DNA of 45,099 nt from Flavobacterium sp. HJJ (GTDB lineage: Bacteria > Bacteroidota > Bacteroidia > Flavobacteriales > Flavobacteriaceae), in the NCBI RefSeq assembly GCF_015351475.1, contig NZ_JADKPR010000034.1, forward strand, positions 1-45,099, given 5' to 3'. This document shows positions 37,141-45,099 of the stretch, piece by piece. The translations under genes were made by a program, and so were the position numbers. A model generated the notes under the pieces. That model did not search any database, was not told the origin of the DNA, and worked only from the letters and a program-made list of their open reading frames with translations. Each line of letters begins with the position of its first letter. Within the stretch, counting starts at the first letter, position 1.

Positions 37141-38815
37141 TGTGATGTTTTTTAATAGATGGATCTGCAAATGCACTTAATTGTTCGTAAGCCAAAAGCA
37201 GTTTGTTGTAAGCAGCAACTTTGTCTAATTCAGGGGTGTATTCACTTTCAAATGGACTTCCCATTTTTTGGCTTGCTTCGATTACATTTGGATATATTCC
37301 GGCAGCAACAGCCGCATAAATGGCAGCTCCCAATGCTGGTGCCTGATCGGATAAAGCTACTTTGATTGGCTTGTTCAATACATTGGCTAATGTCTGCATG
37401 ATGAATGGTGATTTGCGGGCAACACCTCCAATTCCGATTACGGTATCAATACGGACACCTTCTTCTTCAAAACGATCCACAATTTTTTTGGAACCAAAAC
37501 AAATCGCATTTACCAATGATTTGAATACATGCGGTGCTTTTGTTCCTAAGGATAAGTTTGATATTGCGCTTTTTACTTCCTGATTAGCGTCTGGAGTTCG
37601 TCGTCCGTTAATCCAGTCTAGCGCAACTGGTATGCTTTCTGTTAATGGAATTTTTTCTGCTTCGGCAGTTAATTCAATAATTAGTTTGTCACTGATTTCA
37701 GCTTTCAATTGTGCTTTTTGTTCTTCATTCAATAGAGCAGAAGAGGAAAGCAGATTTTCAGTTGGCCATAACAAAAGTTCTTTGTACCAAGCCAATACAT
37801 CTCCAAAAGCAGATTGTCCCGCTTCTAGTCCGATATAACCTGGAATTACAGATCCGTCAACTTGTCCGCAGATTCCGCGAACAGTTTTTGTTCCGATAGA
37901 TTCTTTAGTATCAACAATAATATCACACGTTGAGGTTCCCATTACACGAACCAAAGTGTGTTCGTCTATTTTTGCTCCTACAGCTCCTGAATGAGCGTCA
38001 AAAGTTCCAACTGCAATAATAGTATCCGTAGAAAGTCCTAATCGGTCAGCCCACTCTTTATTTAAATTTCCAGCAGCTAAATCGGATGTATACGTTTCAT
38101 CGTATAATTTGCCACGGAGCGAAGCCAGATAGGGATCTAATTTTTCTAAAAATTCTGCTGGCGGCAATCCATTCCAGTCTTCGTGCCACATGGCTTTGTG
38201 ACCTGCAGCACAGCGGCTTCTTTTGAAAGTCTTTAAATCTTTATCGTCAATTAGCAGATATGTCATTAAATCGCAATGTTCCATCCAGGTGTAAGCTGCT
38301 TTTTTTACAGCTTCGTCTTCTCTGGCAACATGTAAAATTTTGGCCCAAAACCATTCTGATGAATAAATTCCTCCTTCATATTTTGTAAAATCTTCTCCGC
38401 CCCAGCTGGCTGCTAATTCATTGATTTCATTCGCTTCATTGATAGCAGTATGGTCTTTCCATAATACCATCATGGCATTTGGATTATGTTCAAAACCTTC
38501 GGTCAAAGCTAGTGGTGTTCCATCTTCGGCAACTGGTACTGGTGAAGATCCTGTAGTGTCTATACAAATGCTTCGAATAAGAGAAGGATCTACTTTACTG
38601 TTTTCGACTACATATTTTATGGTAGTTTCTAAGCCTTCGATATGATCCAAAGGATGCTGGCGAAACTGATTTATTGAGGCATTACAATATTCTTTGTTTT
38701 TCCATCGCTTGTAGTCACAAACGCTGGATGCTAATTCCTGCCCATTTTCAGTGTCAATCAATACTGCGCGAACAGAATCTGAGCCATAATCTAATCCTAT
38801 TACATAATTTTTCAT
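37124..38815 (-). CDS. araB: Ribulokinase AraB (FGGY family)
   Basis: Phosphorylates L-ribulose with ATP to L-ribulose 5-phosphate, in the cytosol. 563 residues. The N-terminal phosphate-binding motif GLDYGSDSVRAVLID, the DTTGSSPVP segment, TFDAHSGAVGAKI and the C-terminal GIGGVARKSPFIMQ are typical of ribulokinases. I start at the ATG at 38815; an in-frame TTG at 38839 overlaps the -7 box. A -7 box TATATTTG and a 21-bp palindrome lie just upstream, marking the start of an araB-araD-araA transcript. The 3' end overlaps araD. Confidence 0.97.
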   Translation of the reverse strand: MKNYVIGLDYGSDSVRAVLIDTENGQELASSVCDYKRWKNKEYCNASINQFRQHPLDHIEGLETTIKYVVENSKVDPSLIRSICIDTTGSSPVPVAEDGTPLALTEGFEHNPNAMMVLWKDHTAINEANEINELAASWGGEDFTKYEGGIYSSEWFWAKILHVAREDEAVKKAAYTWMEHCDLMTYLLIDDKDLKTFKRSRCAAGHKAMWHEDWNGLPPAEFLEKLDPYLASLRGKLYDETYTSDLAAGNLNKEWADRLGLSTDTIIAVGTFDAHSGAVGAKIDEHTLVRVMGTSTCDIIVDTKESIGTKTVRGICGQVDGSVIPGYIGLEAGQSAFGDVLAWYKELLLWPTENLLSSSALLNEEQKAQLKAEISDKLIIELTAEAEKIPLTESIPVALDWINGRRTPDANQEVKSAISNLSLGTKAPHVFKSLVNAICFGSKKIVDRFEEEGVRIDTVIGIGGVARKSPFIMQTLANVLNKPIKVALSDQAPALGAAIYAAVAAGIYPNVIEASQKMGSPFESEYTPELDKVAAYNKLLLAYEQLSAFADPSIKKHHNELYI

Positions 38816-38836
38816 CACGATTCTTTTTATATATTG

Positions 38837-38844
38837 CAAATATA
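38837..38844 (-). promoter_or_regulatory. -7 box of araB-araD-araA
   Basis: TATATTTG on the - strand, an exact TAnnTTTG, 21 bases before the araB ATG. The place where a -33 box should be lies inside the adjacent palindrome and shows no TTTG. Confidence 0.6.
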
Positions 38845-38858
38845 GAATAATTATTTAA

Positions 38859-38879
38859 TAAGTGTGTAATAAACACTTA
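38859..38879. promoter_or_regulatory. Candidate AraR operator before araB
   Basis: The core AAGTGTGTAATAAACACTT (38860-38878) is a near-perfect palindrome, with T and A extending it by one pair. It sits 14 bases upstream of the -7 box, over the -33 region, where a bound protein would block transcription. Similar sites occur before one GH51 gene and before the Nudix regulator. Confidence 0.65.
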
Positions 38880-38897
38880 ATTTATTTGGAGCTGAAA

Positions 38898-40883
38898 TTA
38901 TTTTAACTTTAACTTCAAAATTGTTACAGAATAGGCAGGTACATTCAATGATGCTTTCTCGCTTTTTAGTATATATGCGCTTTCTTTCGGGCTGATTTTT
39001 TTAGGTGAAGCAAATGAGTTTTCATCAGTAGTGTTTGGACTTGTAAGTGTAATTACTGTTCCATTTGACTGGAATTTGCTTCCTTTTAAATCTATCGTAA
39101 GATCCTGTGCTTTTGCAGCGGTGTTTACCACTTTTACAATAACTTCTTTAGTGTTAACATCTTTTACTGCCGATGCAAATAAATCGTTCTGGCCGGTTAC
39201 AGCTTTTCCATCTTTGGTGACTGCTAATAAATCAGTTCCTTTATTGTTAGCAAACAGTTTTTGTACATAGTAATTTGGCGTACCAAATGACTCTAAATTA
39301 TTAAACCAAATCATATCTGGTGTCCATTGCCAGCCTTCTTCGTGAGCAAATAAAGGTGCGTAGGATGTAAGATGAACCACTTCGGCGTTACGTTCCATTC
39401 CAGTCATAAAAGCGGCTTCGGAAAAAGCACACTCCCAGCTGTTTTTATTTTCGGGGCTTGCAATAGCTACAGATTGTGCGGCATATTCTCCTGCGAATAT
39501 TTTTGGTCCTTTGCGGTCGTAATTGTCGTAACGGGTAACGTTTTCTCTAAACCATTTTGGATCTTTATAATAATGCTCATCTATAATTTCGGCGTTCAGT
39601 TTTTTAAGTTCTGAATGCGCATATTCGAAGTAATCTCCTTCCGGGAATGGTCCGCTTCCTGAAACAATTGTAATTTCCGGATGTTTTGCTTTGATTGCTT
39701 TTTCGAATACTTTATAACGTTCGATATAATCAGTACCCCATTGTTCGTTTCCTACTCCAATAAATTTCAGGTTAAACGGTTTTGGGTGTCCCATATCGGC
39801 GCGTACTTTCCCCCAAGGAGTATCAATTCCGCCATTGGCAAATTCAATTAAGTCAATCGCGTCCTGCACATAAGGATGCAGCTGATCCATTGGTGCTAAT
39901 TCGCCGGTATTGAACTGGCAGGCCATTCCACAGCTTAAAATTGGCAGGGGAGAAGCTCCAATATCTTCGGATAATTGAAAATATTCATAAAATCCTAAAC
40001 CAAAAGACTGAAAATAATCAGGTGCAGGTTTGTGTGCAAACTCTGTATTCCAGCGGTTCACCAAGATTTCTCTATCATCAACCTGTCCAACCGTTTTTTT
40101 CCATTGATAGCGCCCAACCAGAGTTCTGCCCTCAACAATACAGCCGCCTGGGAAACGCAGGAAACCAGGTTTCATATCATATAATAATTGTACTAAATCT
40201 TTACGAAGACCATTTTTACGGTTATTCCAGGTTTCTTCTGGGAATAATGAAATCATGTCCATATCGATAGTTCCATTTCCTTCAAAAGTAAAACGCAGTT
40301 TTGCCTTCGCTTCTGTAGCAGTTGGAATAAGCTGTGCAGTGTATTCTTTCCAGTCTGAAGTGGTTGGAGCAATACTTGTTTCGCCTAAAACTTTATTGTC
40401 TTTTCCGATGAATTGAATAATTATCTTCGAAATGTTTCCTGCTTCTTTGGATGCTTTTAGGGTCAGATTGTATTTTGCTCCGCTTTTAATTCCCATTCCT
40501 CTGAAACCTTCATTGATGATTTCATAGCCTTTGGCATCTTTTACCGTGATTCGGCAATAATTATGATTGGTTCCTTTTTTTGAAAATTGCACCGGAACAG
40601 CAATCCCGGATTCGGTATTGAAATTGTGCCTGTCACTTTTTGGCTGTTTCCATCCCATCAATGGATCATCAAATTCAAATGAGCGGTTTTTGACCATTTC
40701 GGCATACAAACCGCCATCGGCAGCAAAGTTGATATCTTCAAAAAAGATACCATACATTGTCGGCTGGATTTTTGTAATTGTTTTGGCAGTGTTTACTTCG
40801 AGTGTCGTTTTTTGAGCATTGGCATAAATACCATTTAGCATTAGTCCGCAAAGTGCTATTTTTGTGATTAAATTTGGTTTCAT
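38898..40883 (-). CDS. Secreted alpha-L-arabinofuranosidase, GH51 (long form)
   Basis: Removes terminal arabinofuranosyl residues from arabinan or arabinoxylan. 661 residues; signal peptide about 1-23 (ending YANAQ). IQPTMYGIFFEDINFAADGG opens the catalytic domain. A CBM4/9-like beta-sandwich seems to be inserted at about 110-215 (GNGTIDMDMISLFPE end). The acid/base Glu lies in GVGNEQWG (about 378) and the nucleophile in FAGEYAAQS (about 465). The C-terminus is a beta-domain with no T9SS tail, so a periplasmic or otherwise soluble exported enzyme is likely. Its stop is 82 bases before araB. No AraR-type palindrome is evident upstream. Confidence 0.94.
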   Translation of the reverse strand: MKPNLITKIALCGLMLNGIYANAQKTTLEVNTAKTITKIQPTMYGIFFEDINFAADGGLYAEMVKNRSFEFDDPLMGWKQPKSDRHNFNTESGIAVPVQFSKKGTNHNYCRITVKDAKGYEIINEGFRGMGIKSGAKYNLTLKASKEAGNISKIIIQFIGKDNKVLGETSIAPTTSDWKEYTAQLIPTATEAKAKLRFTFEGNGTIDMDMISLFPEETWNNRKNGLRKDLVQLLYDMKPGFLRFPGGCIVEGRTLVGRYQWKKTVGQVDDREILVNRWNTEFAHKPAPDYFQSFGLGFYEYFQLSEDIGASPLPILSCGMACQFNTGELAPMDQLHPYVQDAIDLIEFANGGIDTPWGKVRADMGHPKPFNLKFIGVGNEQWGTDYIERYKVFEKAIKAKHPEITIVSGSGPFPEGDYFEYAHSELKKLNAEIIDEHYYKDPKWFRENVTRYDNYDRKGPKIFAGEYAAQSVAIASPENKNSWECAFSEAAFMTGMERNAEVVHLTSYAPLFAHEEGWQWTPDMIWFNNLESFGTPNYYVQKLFANNKGTDLLAVTKDGKAVTGQNDLFASAVKDVNTKEVIVKVVNTAAKAQDLTIDLKGSKFQSNGTVITLTSPNTTDENSFASPKKISPKESAYILKSEKASLNVPAYSVTILKLKLK

Positions 40884-41213
40884 ATATTTTATTTTAAGAT
40901 CTGATGTGATACGGCCAAGCTCTAGTAACTTATTCGCTTAATTTCTTTTAGCGGTAAAGTATACATTTGCTGATTTTAAAATGCCTCCACATTGATAATT
41001 TTTTCTAATTTTTCTAAAATGAATAAAACACGCTTCTGTAATAGTAATTTCTAGTACAGAAGCATATCTTTATGGCAGTTTGTTAGTGCTGGTATTGGTT
41101 TTATCTATTCTATCAGCGTTTAAAAAAAGTAACTACAGTAATCTAATTTTACAATTGCAGTATTTTGAGACTTTTCTAAAAATTGATCATGAATTAATTT
41201 ATTCGCATATTTT
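40884..41213. other. Spacer between the two GH51 genes
   Basis: 330 bases without a credible gene. The only clear structure is the hairpin at 41032-41063. No exact TAnnTTTG box was found before the 40883 start, so its promoter is unresolved. Confidence 0.5.
41032..41063 (-). terminator. Probable terminator after the second GH51 gene
   Basis: GCTTCTGTA and TACAGAAGC form a perfect 9-bp stem with a 14-base loop. On the - strand it is followed by GTGTTTTATT, a modest T-rich tail. It lies about 150 bases after the stop at 41214. Confidence 0.5.
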
Positions 41214-42746
41214 TTATATTCCTTCTATTACAACTACAGAGAAAGGAGGAATAGTGATTTCTAGTTTCCCTTTTTTGTTTTCGAAACCTTTAAAAACTGT
41301 TGGGGTAATTTTATTTGGATTTTCGAATGAATTGTAATCCTGTAGTTTAGGTGCAGTTATTATTGTTCCAGTGAAATTTTTAGCATCAAGATCTTTTGTG
41401 TCAATTTCTATTTTGTTTGTTTTTTTTGCATCAATATTTACTAATGAAATATGAATGGCACCATTTTTATCTTTTGAAGCTGATGCGGATATTGCAGGAA
41501 GTGTTTGTCCATTAAAAGTATACAATGGCGATTGAAAAATTACTGGCAATAATTTAGCATCTTGATGAACGCTGTACATTTTCATTACAGAATAGGTTGG
41601 AGTTGTTATCATTTTTGCTTTATCTGTTAAGATTACAGCTTGCAAAACGTTTATGCATTGTGCCAAATTTGCCATACGCACTCTGTCTGCATGGTTGTTG
41701 AAAATATTTAATGTCGCTCCTGCCAGAACAGCATCTCTCATAGTGTTTTGCTGATATAAGAAACCAGGATTTGATCCTTTTTCGACATCATACCATCCGC
41801 CCCATTCATCAACTACTAAAGCTACTTTTTGTTTTGGATCATATTTATCCATTATGGCGGAATGTTTAGTAACAAGCTCTTCCATTTTTAAAGCTTCTTT
41901 CATGGTAGAAAAATATTGATCTTCTGTAAAATCGACACCATCTCCTTTTTTATTCCAGTCAATAACTGAATAATGGTGCAGTGCCACACCTCCCAGCATG
42001 TTGAGAGGAACGTTTTTCATTAAGGTTTCAGTCCAGTTATAGTCTGAACTGTTTGCTCCTGAAGCAATACGGTTTAAACCGTCTCCCATAAATGTTGCGT
42101 ATTTTTTATATTCGCCTGAATAATAATCGGCTGTCATGTTGCCACCACAACCCCAAGCTTCATTCCCTATTCCCCAGAATTTGACTTTCCAAGGTTCAGT
42201 TCTTCCATTTTTTTTTCGCAGATCACTCATTGGACTTTTACCGCCAAAGTTGGTATATTGAACCCAGTCAGCTAATTCCTGCACTGTTCCGCTGCCTACG
42301 TTTCCGGATAAGTATGGTTCAGCCCCAAGAAGTTCGCACATATTTAAAAAGTCATGCGTGCCAAAACTGTTGTCTTCGGTAACGCCACCCCACCATTGAT
42401 TTACAATTGTGGGTCTGTTTTCTTTTGGGCCAATACCATCTTTCCAGTGATACGTGTCAGCAAAACAGCCCCCTGGCCATCTTAAATTTGGTATTTTTAA
42501 TTCTTTTAAAGCTTTGACAATGTCATTGCGGACACCTGCTGTATTTGGTATTTTGGAAGTATCACCAACAAAAAAACCTCCATAGATACATCTTCCTAAA
42601 TGTTCTGCAAAATGACCATAGATATTTTTGTTGATTGTTGGTGCATCTGCAGTATTTTTTATGGTAAGTGCTGTAGTTTCTTTTTGTGCAAATCCAGTTT
42701 GGCTCAAAATAGATGAAATAAACAAAAATAATAAGGCTTTTTTCAT
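41214..42746 (-). CDS. Secreted alpha-L-arabinofuranosidase, GH51 (short form)
   Basis: 510 residues; signal peptide about 1-20 (MKKALLFLFISSILSQTGFA). INKNIYGHFAEHLGRCIYGG and LRWPGGCFADTYHWKDGIGP are hallmarks of GH51 enzymes of the compact, intracellular-type length, yet this one is exported. The acid/base Glu is in GIGNEAWG (about 194) and the nucleophile in VVDEWGGWYD (about 312). A beta-sandwich C-terminal domain ends the protein, with no T9SS tail. It probably works on short arabino-oligosaccharides in the periplasm; that is inference. A candidate AraR site lies about 105 bases upstream. Confidence 0.95.
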   Translation of the reverse strand: MKKALLFLFISSILSQTGFAQKETTALTIKNTADAPTINKNIYGHFAEHLGRCIYGGFFVGDTSKIPNTAGVRNDIVKALKELKIPNLRWPGGCFADTYHWKDGIGPKENRPTIVNQWWGGVTEDNSFGTHDFLNMCELLGAEPYLSGNVGSGTVQELADWVQYTNFGGKSPMSDLRKKNGRTEPWKVKFWGIGNEAWGCGGNMTADYYSGEYKKYATFMGDGLNRIASGANSSDYNWTETLMKNVPLNMLGGVALHHYSVIDWNKKGDGVDFTEDQYFSTMKEALKMEELVTKHSAIMDKYDPKQKVALVVDEWGGWYDVEKGSNPGFLYQQNTMRDAVLAGATLNIFNNHADRVRMANLAQCINVLQAVILTDKAKMITTPTYSVMKMYSVHQDAKLLPVIFQSPLYTFNGQTLPAISASASKDKNGAIHISLVNIDAKKTNKIEIDTKDLDAKNFTGTIITAPKLQDYNSFENPNKITPTVFKGFENKKGKLEITIPPFSVVVIEGI

Positions 42747-42850
42747 AGATAGTATATATAATTTTTAATGTAATTGGTATCGTAATTCTTGATTCCAATT
42801 CTTAATTGGGAATCGTGGGGAGTATTATATTCTGAATATTGACAAAATAT

Positions 42851-42869
42851 AAGTGTTATTTATACATTT
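42851..42869. promoter_or_regulatory. Candidate AraR operator before GH51 short form
   Basis: AAGTGTTATTTATACATTT, an imperfect version of the araB palindrome with the same 19-base frame. On the - strand it ends directly before TATATTTTG, which resembles a -7 box with one extra T. Confidence 0.45.
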
Positions 42870-43123
42870 GTAAATTTAAATAAAAAAAAAGCACTAATAC
42901 AAATTAATCTAATAAAAAAACGAGTAAAAAAAAACGGATATAATAGCTAAACAAAAAAATAGTATCATTTTTTAGTTATCTCTTTGAAGAAAGCTATAAC
43001 GTATTGTTTTAAAAAGTTTAATTTTTTATGCTTGTTTTGTTGTCAGAGGAGGTAATCTAAAAGTAAGAGAATTAGTTCTTCTTAATTTCTAAAACTACTC
43101 AATGCGCTGTCGTTATGTGAAAA

Positions 43124-43143
43124 AAGCCTACAGTTATAGGCTT
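43124..43143 (-). terminator. Hairpin in the divergent region
   Basis: AAGCCTA / TAGGCTT with a six-base loop. On the - strand a TTTT run extends the stem, as in an intrinsic terminator. No gene ends here on that strand, so it could stop antisense transcription or be part of a leader. Confidence 0.45.
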
Positions 43144-43172
43144 AAAGTTCTGTTATGAAGGATGACTCGTAT

Positions 43173-43191
43173 TAGTGTATAAGCCACACTA
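43173..43191. promoter_or_regulatory. Candidate AraR operator before the Nudix regulator
   Basis: TAGTGTATAAGCCACACTA, a palindrome of the same type as before araB, extended by one T and one A. It ends seven bases before the -33 box, which suggests autoregulation. Confidence 0.5.
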
Positions 43192-43197
43192 AATTAA

Positions 43198-43228
43198 TTT
43201 GGTAGTTTTAAGGAAGTTCTTATATTTA
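43198..43228 (+). promoter_or_regulatory. Promoter of the Nudix regulator gene
   Basis: TTTG (43198-43201), 19 bases, then TATATTTA (43221-43228), one mismatch from TAnnTTTG. The ATG at 43251 follows after 22 bases. Confidence 0.55.
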
Positions 43229-43250
43229 CAGCTTATATATAGATGTTAAT

Positions 43251-43940
43251 ATGTTAAATAGTTATAGTACAGAAGATAAAGCTCTTTTAGCGGTCGATTG
43301 TATCATTTTTGGCTTTGATGACGAGGGTCTAAAAATTCTCTTAATTAAAAGGGACTTCGAACCCGAAAAAGGAAAATGGTCTTTAATGGGAGGATTCCTT
43401 AAGAAAGAGGAAGTATTAGACGATGCCGCCATCAGGGTACTGAATACTTATACAGGAATTCAGGATATTTATATGGAACAGCTTTATACTTATAGTGAAA
43501 TAGACCGTGATCCTGTTGAGAGAACGATATCGGTTGCTTATTATGCTTTGATTAATGTTGAAAATCATAATGCTGAATTGATTCAGAATTATCATGCCAA
43601 ATGGTTTAGTGTTTCTGAAGTGCCAAAGCTGATTTTTGACCACGATAAAATGTTAGCACATGCCATTAGAAGACTGCGTTATAGAACCTCAATGAAACCT
43701 GTTGGCTTTGAGCTTTTGCCTGAAAAATTTAAAATGAGCCAGCTGCTTAAGCTGTATGAATCAATTCTGGACAAAGAAATTGATAAAAGAAATTTTATCA
43801 GTAAAATCAATTCACTGGATATACTAATAAAATTGGATGAAAAAGATATGACTTCGTCAAGAAAAGGTTCATACCTCTATACTTTTGACAAAGAGAAATA
43901 TGATGCTAAACTTTTGAACGATTTTGCTATAAACTTTTAA
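43251..43940 (+). CDS. araR: Nudix-family transcriptional regulator, AraR type
   Basis: 229 residues: an N-terminal Nudix-fold domain (about 10-150) and a C-terminal winged-helix DNA-binding domain (about 150-229, LLPEKFKMSQLLKLYESIL and KRNFISKI). The Nudix box is broken: Gly48, Glu54, Arg62 and Gly69 are kept, but the REUxEE core reads RVLNTY (residues 62-67), with the metal-binding Glu residues gone. It should therefore bind a ligand rather than hydrolyse one. The architecture is that of NrtR-like regulators and of the Nudix AraR known from Bacteroides arabinose loci, where arabinose releases the repressor. Its position beside GH51, araBDA and the candidate palindromes supports that role; the ligand here is inferred. 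Confidence 0.88.
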   Translation: MLNSYSTEDKALLAVDCIIFGFDDEGLKILLIKRDFEPEKGKWSLMGGFLKKEEVLDDAAIRVLNTYTGIQDIYMEQLYTYSEIDRDPVERTISVAYYALINVENHNAELIQNYHAKWFSVSEVPKLIFDHDKMLAHAIRRLRYRTSMKPVGFELLPEKFKMSQLLKLYESILDKEIDKRNFISKINSLDILIKLDEKDMTSSRKGSYLYTFDKEKYDAKLLNDFAINF

Positions 43941-43961
43941 ATAGTTTGGCTGATATAAAAT

Positions 43962-43995
43962 AAAAAAGGAAGATTCAATCGAATCTTCCTTTTTT
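43962..43995. terminator. Bidirectional terminator, araR / transaldolase
   Basis: AAAAAAGGAAGATTC and GAATCTTCCTTTTTT form a perfect 15-bp stem with an AATC loop and T-runs on both strands. Confidence 0.93.
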
Positions 43996-44020
43996 ATTTG
44001 GGGATAAATAGGATTTGATC

Positions 44021-44677
44021 TTAGCTGTTTCCTTTTTGGTAATCAGCCAAGAATGTTGCCAATCCGCTGTCAGTCAAAGGATGTTTTAATAATCCGGTTA
44101 TTGAAGATAACGGACCAGTCATTACATCCGATCCTACTTTGGCACAATTAATTACGTGCATAGTATTTCGGACAGAAGCTGATAAAATCTGTGTCTGAAA
44201 ATCATAATTGTCATATACCTGTCTGATTTCGGCAATTAGTCCCATACCGTCTGTACAAATGTCATCCAGTCTTCCTAAAAATGGAGAAACATAGGTAGCA
44301 CCCGCTTTGGCTGCAAGCAATGCCTGTCCAACTGAGAAAACCAAAGTCACATTAGTTCTGATTCCTTTATCAGAAAAATATTTGCATGCCTTTATTCCGT
44401 CTTTAATCATTGGGATTTTAACCACAATCTGCGGATGTAAAGCGGCCAGTTTTTCTCCTTCGGCAATCATTCCTTCAAAATCGGTCGAAATTACTTCGGC
44501 GCTTACATCACCGTCAACTAATTCGCATATTTTTACATAATGTGCAAGAATGTTGTCGGCTCCTGTGATTCCTTCTTTTGCCATAAGCGAAGGATTTGTT
44601 GTTACTCCGTCTAATATTCCTAAATCGTTGGCTTCTTTGATGTCTTTTAAATTTGCTGTATCGATAAAAAATTTCAT
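44021..44677 (-). CDS. tal: Transaldolase, small TalC/Fsa type
   Basis: 218 residues. Transfers a dihydroxyacetone unit between sugar phosphates in the pentose phosphate pathway. MKFFIDTANL, DGVTTNPSL, the Schiff-base Lys87 in VVKIPM, TNVTLVFSVGQALLAAKAGA and SPFLGRLDD are all present and typical of the short transaldolase / fructose-6-phosphate aldolase group. Sequence alone does not separate the two activities. With the transketolase upstream on the same strand, it would process xylulose 5-phosphate made by AraD. Confidence 0.95.
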   Translation of the reverse strand: MKFFIDTANLKDIKEANDLGILDGVTTNPSLMAKEGITGADNILAHYVKICELVDGDVSAEVISTDFEGMIAEGEKLAALHPQIVVKIPMIKDGIKACKYFSDKGIRTNVTLVFSVGQALLAAKAGATYVSPFLGRLDDICTDGMGLIAEIRQVYDNYDFQTQILSASVRNTMHVINCAKVGSDVMTGPLSSITGLLKHPLTDSGLATFLADYQKGNS

Positions 44678-44685
44678 ATTTTTTT

Positions 44686-44813
44686 AAGTTGCTAAGATCC
44701 TAAGTTGCTGAGATTCTAAGTTTTTTTATCTCAGAACTTTGAAGCTTATGGTTTATAATTAGTTTTTTTAAGTTGCTGAGATTCTGATTTTTTTCTCAGT
44801 AACTTAGCGGCCC
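44686..44813. repeat. AAGTTGCT repeats between transaldolase and transketolase
   Basis: AAGTTGCTAAGATCCT and AAGTTGCTGAGATTCT stand side by side (period 16), a third copy lies at about 44770, and inverted pieces (CTCAGTAACTTAG, CAGTAACTTAG) occur near 44795-44820. It is a low-complexity intergenic repeat family with hairpin potential. Confidence 0.65.
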
Positions 44814-44819
44814 AGTAAC

Positions 44820-45098
44820 TTAGTTACTTCCTTTGATATATTTCAGTATTTCTGCAGCAACGCTTAGGCTGTTAAACCCGAATTTTTCATCCAGAACACC
44901 CGCCGGTGCTGAATAGCCAAAATGATCCAGTCCTGCTATTTTTCCGCTGTCGCCTATTAATCCTTCAAGGTTAACTGGTAATCCTGCCGTAAGTCCAAAA
45001 ACTAATTTCCCTTTTGGAATAACGCTCTCCTGATACGATTTGGACTGTGATTTAAACAATCCTTCGGATATTATTGAAGCGATATTTACCTTCAGATT
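44820..45098 (-). CDS. tkt: Transketolase, C-terminal part (5' end outside window)
   Basis: The frame is open to the window edge, giving the last 92 residues. LFKSQSKSYQESVIP, GLDHFGYSAPAGVLDEKFGF and a final AAEILKYIK match the C-terminal domain of transketolase. The internal TTG at 45059 is not the start. Whether this is a full-length enzyme or the C-terminal subunit of a split transketolase cannot be told here. It precedes the transaldolase by 142 bases on the same strand. Confidence 0.9.
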   Translation of the reverse strand, partial: NLKVNIASIISEGLFKSQSKSYQESVIPKGKLVFGLTAGLPVNLEGLIGDSGKIAGLDHFGYSAPAGVLDEKFGFNSLSVAAEILKYIKGSN

Positions 45099-45099
45099 G

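Larger units (their letters stand above)
42747..43250. other. Divergent control region, GH51 / Nudix regulator
   Basis: 504 bases between divergent genes, very AT-rich, with no credible gene. It holds two candidate operators (42851-42869, 43173-43191), the araR promoter, and a hairpin at 43124-43143. Confidence 0.6.

Noticed and set aside
40884..41000. AraR operator before the long GH51 gene
   Set aside because: Only a short AAGTATACATTT segment is present; it lacks the AGTGT...ACACT arms of the other sites.
41080..41337. 85-codon + strand ORF between the GH51 genes
   Set aside because: It overlaps the 3' end of the short GH51 gene antisense and has no recognisable features.

Overview
The window looks like a chromosomal piece of a Flavobacterium-type member of the Bacteroidota. 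The DNA is AT-rich, Shine-Dalgarno sites are weak, several genes have Bacteroidota-type TAnnTTTG -7 boxes, and many exported proteins end in type IX secretion system (T9SS) sorting domains. No rRNA, tRNA, CRISPR array or intact transposase was seen.

Bases 1-26769 hold five giant T9SS-exported surface proteins in one tandem array on the + strand (the first is cut by the window edge). Their N-terminal parts differ: MBG and PA14-like domains, Ig/PKD-like repeats, nidogen-like, LamG and fibronectin domains, or a glycine-rich stretch. All five end in one shared module of about 540-560 residues that finishes in a ChiA-like (type C) sorting signal. Genes 1-3 and 4-5 form two subfamilies. Genes 1-3 also share a terminator, and genes 2 and 3 share a promoter layout and leader. 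The array shows active rearrangement: internal 267- and 270-bp repeats, a mosaic C-terminus in gene 3, a MITE-like element in the stop codon of gene 3, 55-bp inverted repeats on both sides of gene 4, and a G7 tract in gene 4 at which a one-base slip in either direction leads to a stop.

Bases 26800-32859 are housekeeping or mixed: biotin synthase (bioB), a small four-helix membrane protein, riboflavin kinase/FAD synthetase (ribF), and a secreted reprolysin-like zinc protease with a P domain and a type A T9SS tail.

Bases 33183-45099 are an L-arabinose locus. Two exported GH51 arabinofuranosidases release arabinose, a lipoprotein mutarotase interconverts its anomers, AraA, AraB and AraD convert it to D-xylulose 5-phosphate, and transaldolase plus transketolase (partial at the right edge) pass the carbon into the pentose phosphate pathway. 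A Nudix-fold AraR-type regulator with a ruined Nudix catalytic box lies beside them. I find three similar 19-bp palindromes, before araB, before one GH51 gene and before araR itself, which are candidate AraR operators. No arabinose transporter lies in the window.

Intergenic spaces carry several repeat families: palindromic elements, hairpins and an AAGTTGCT repeat.
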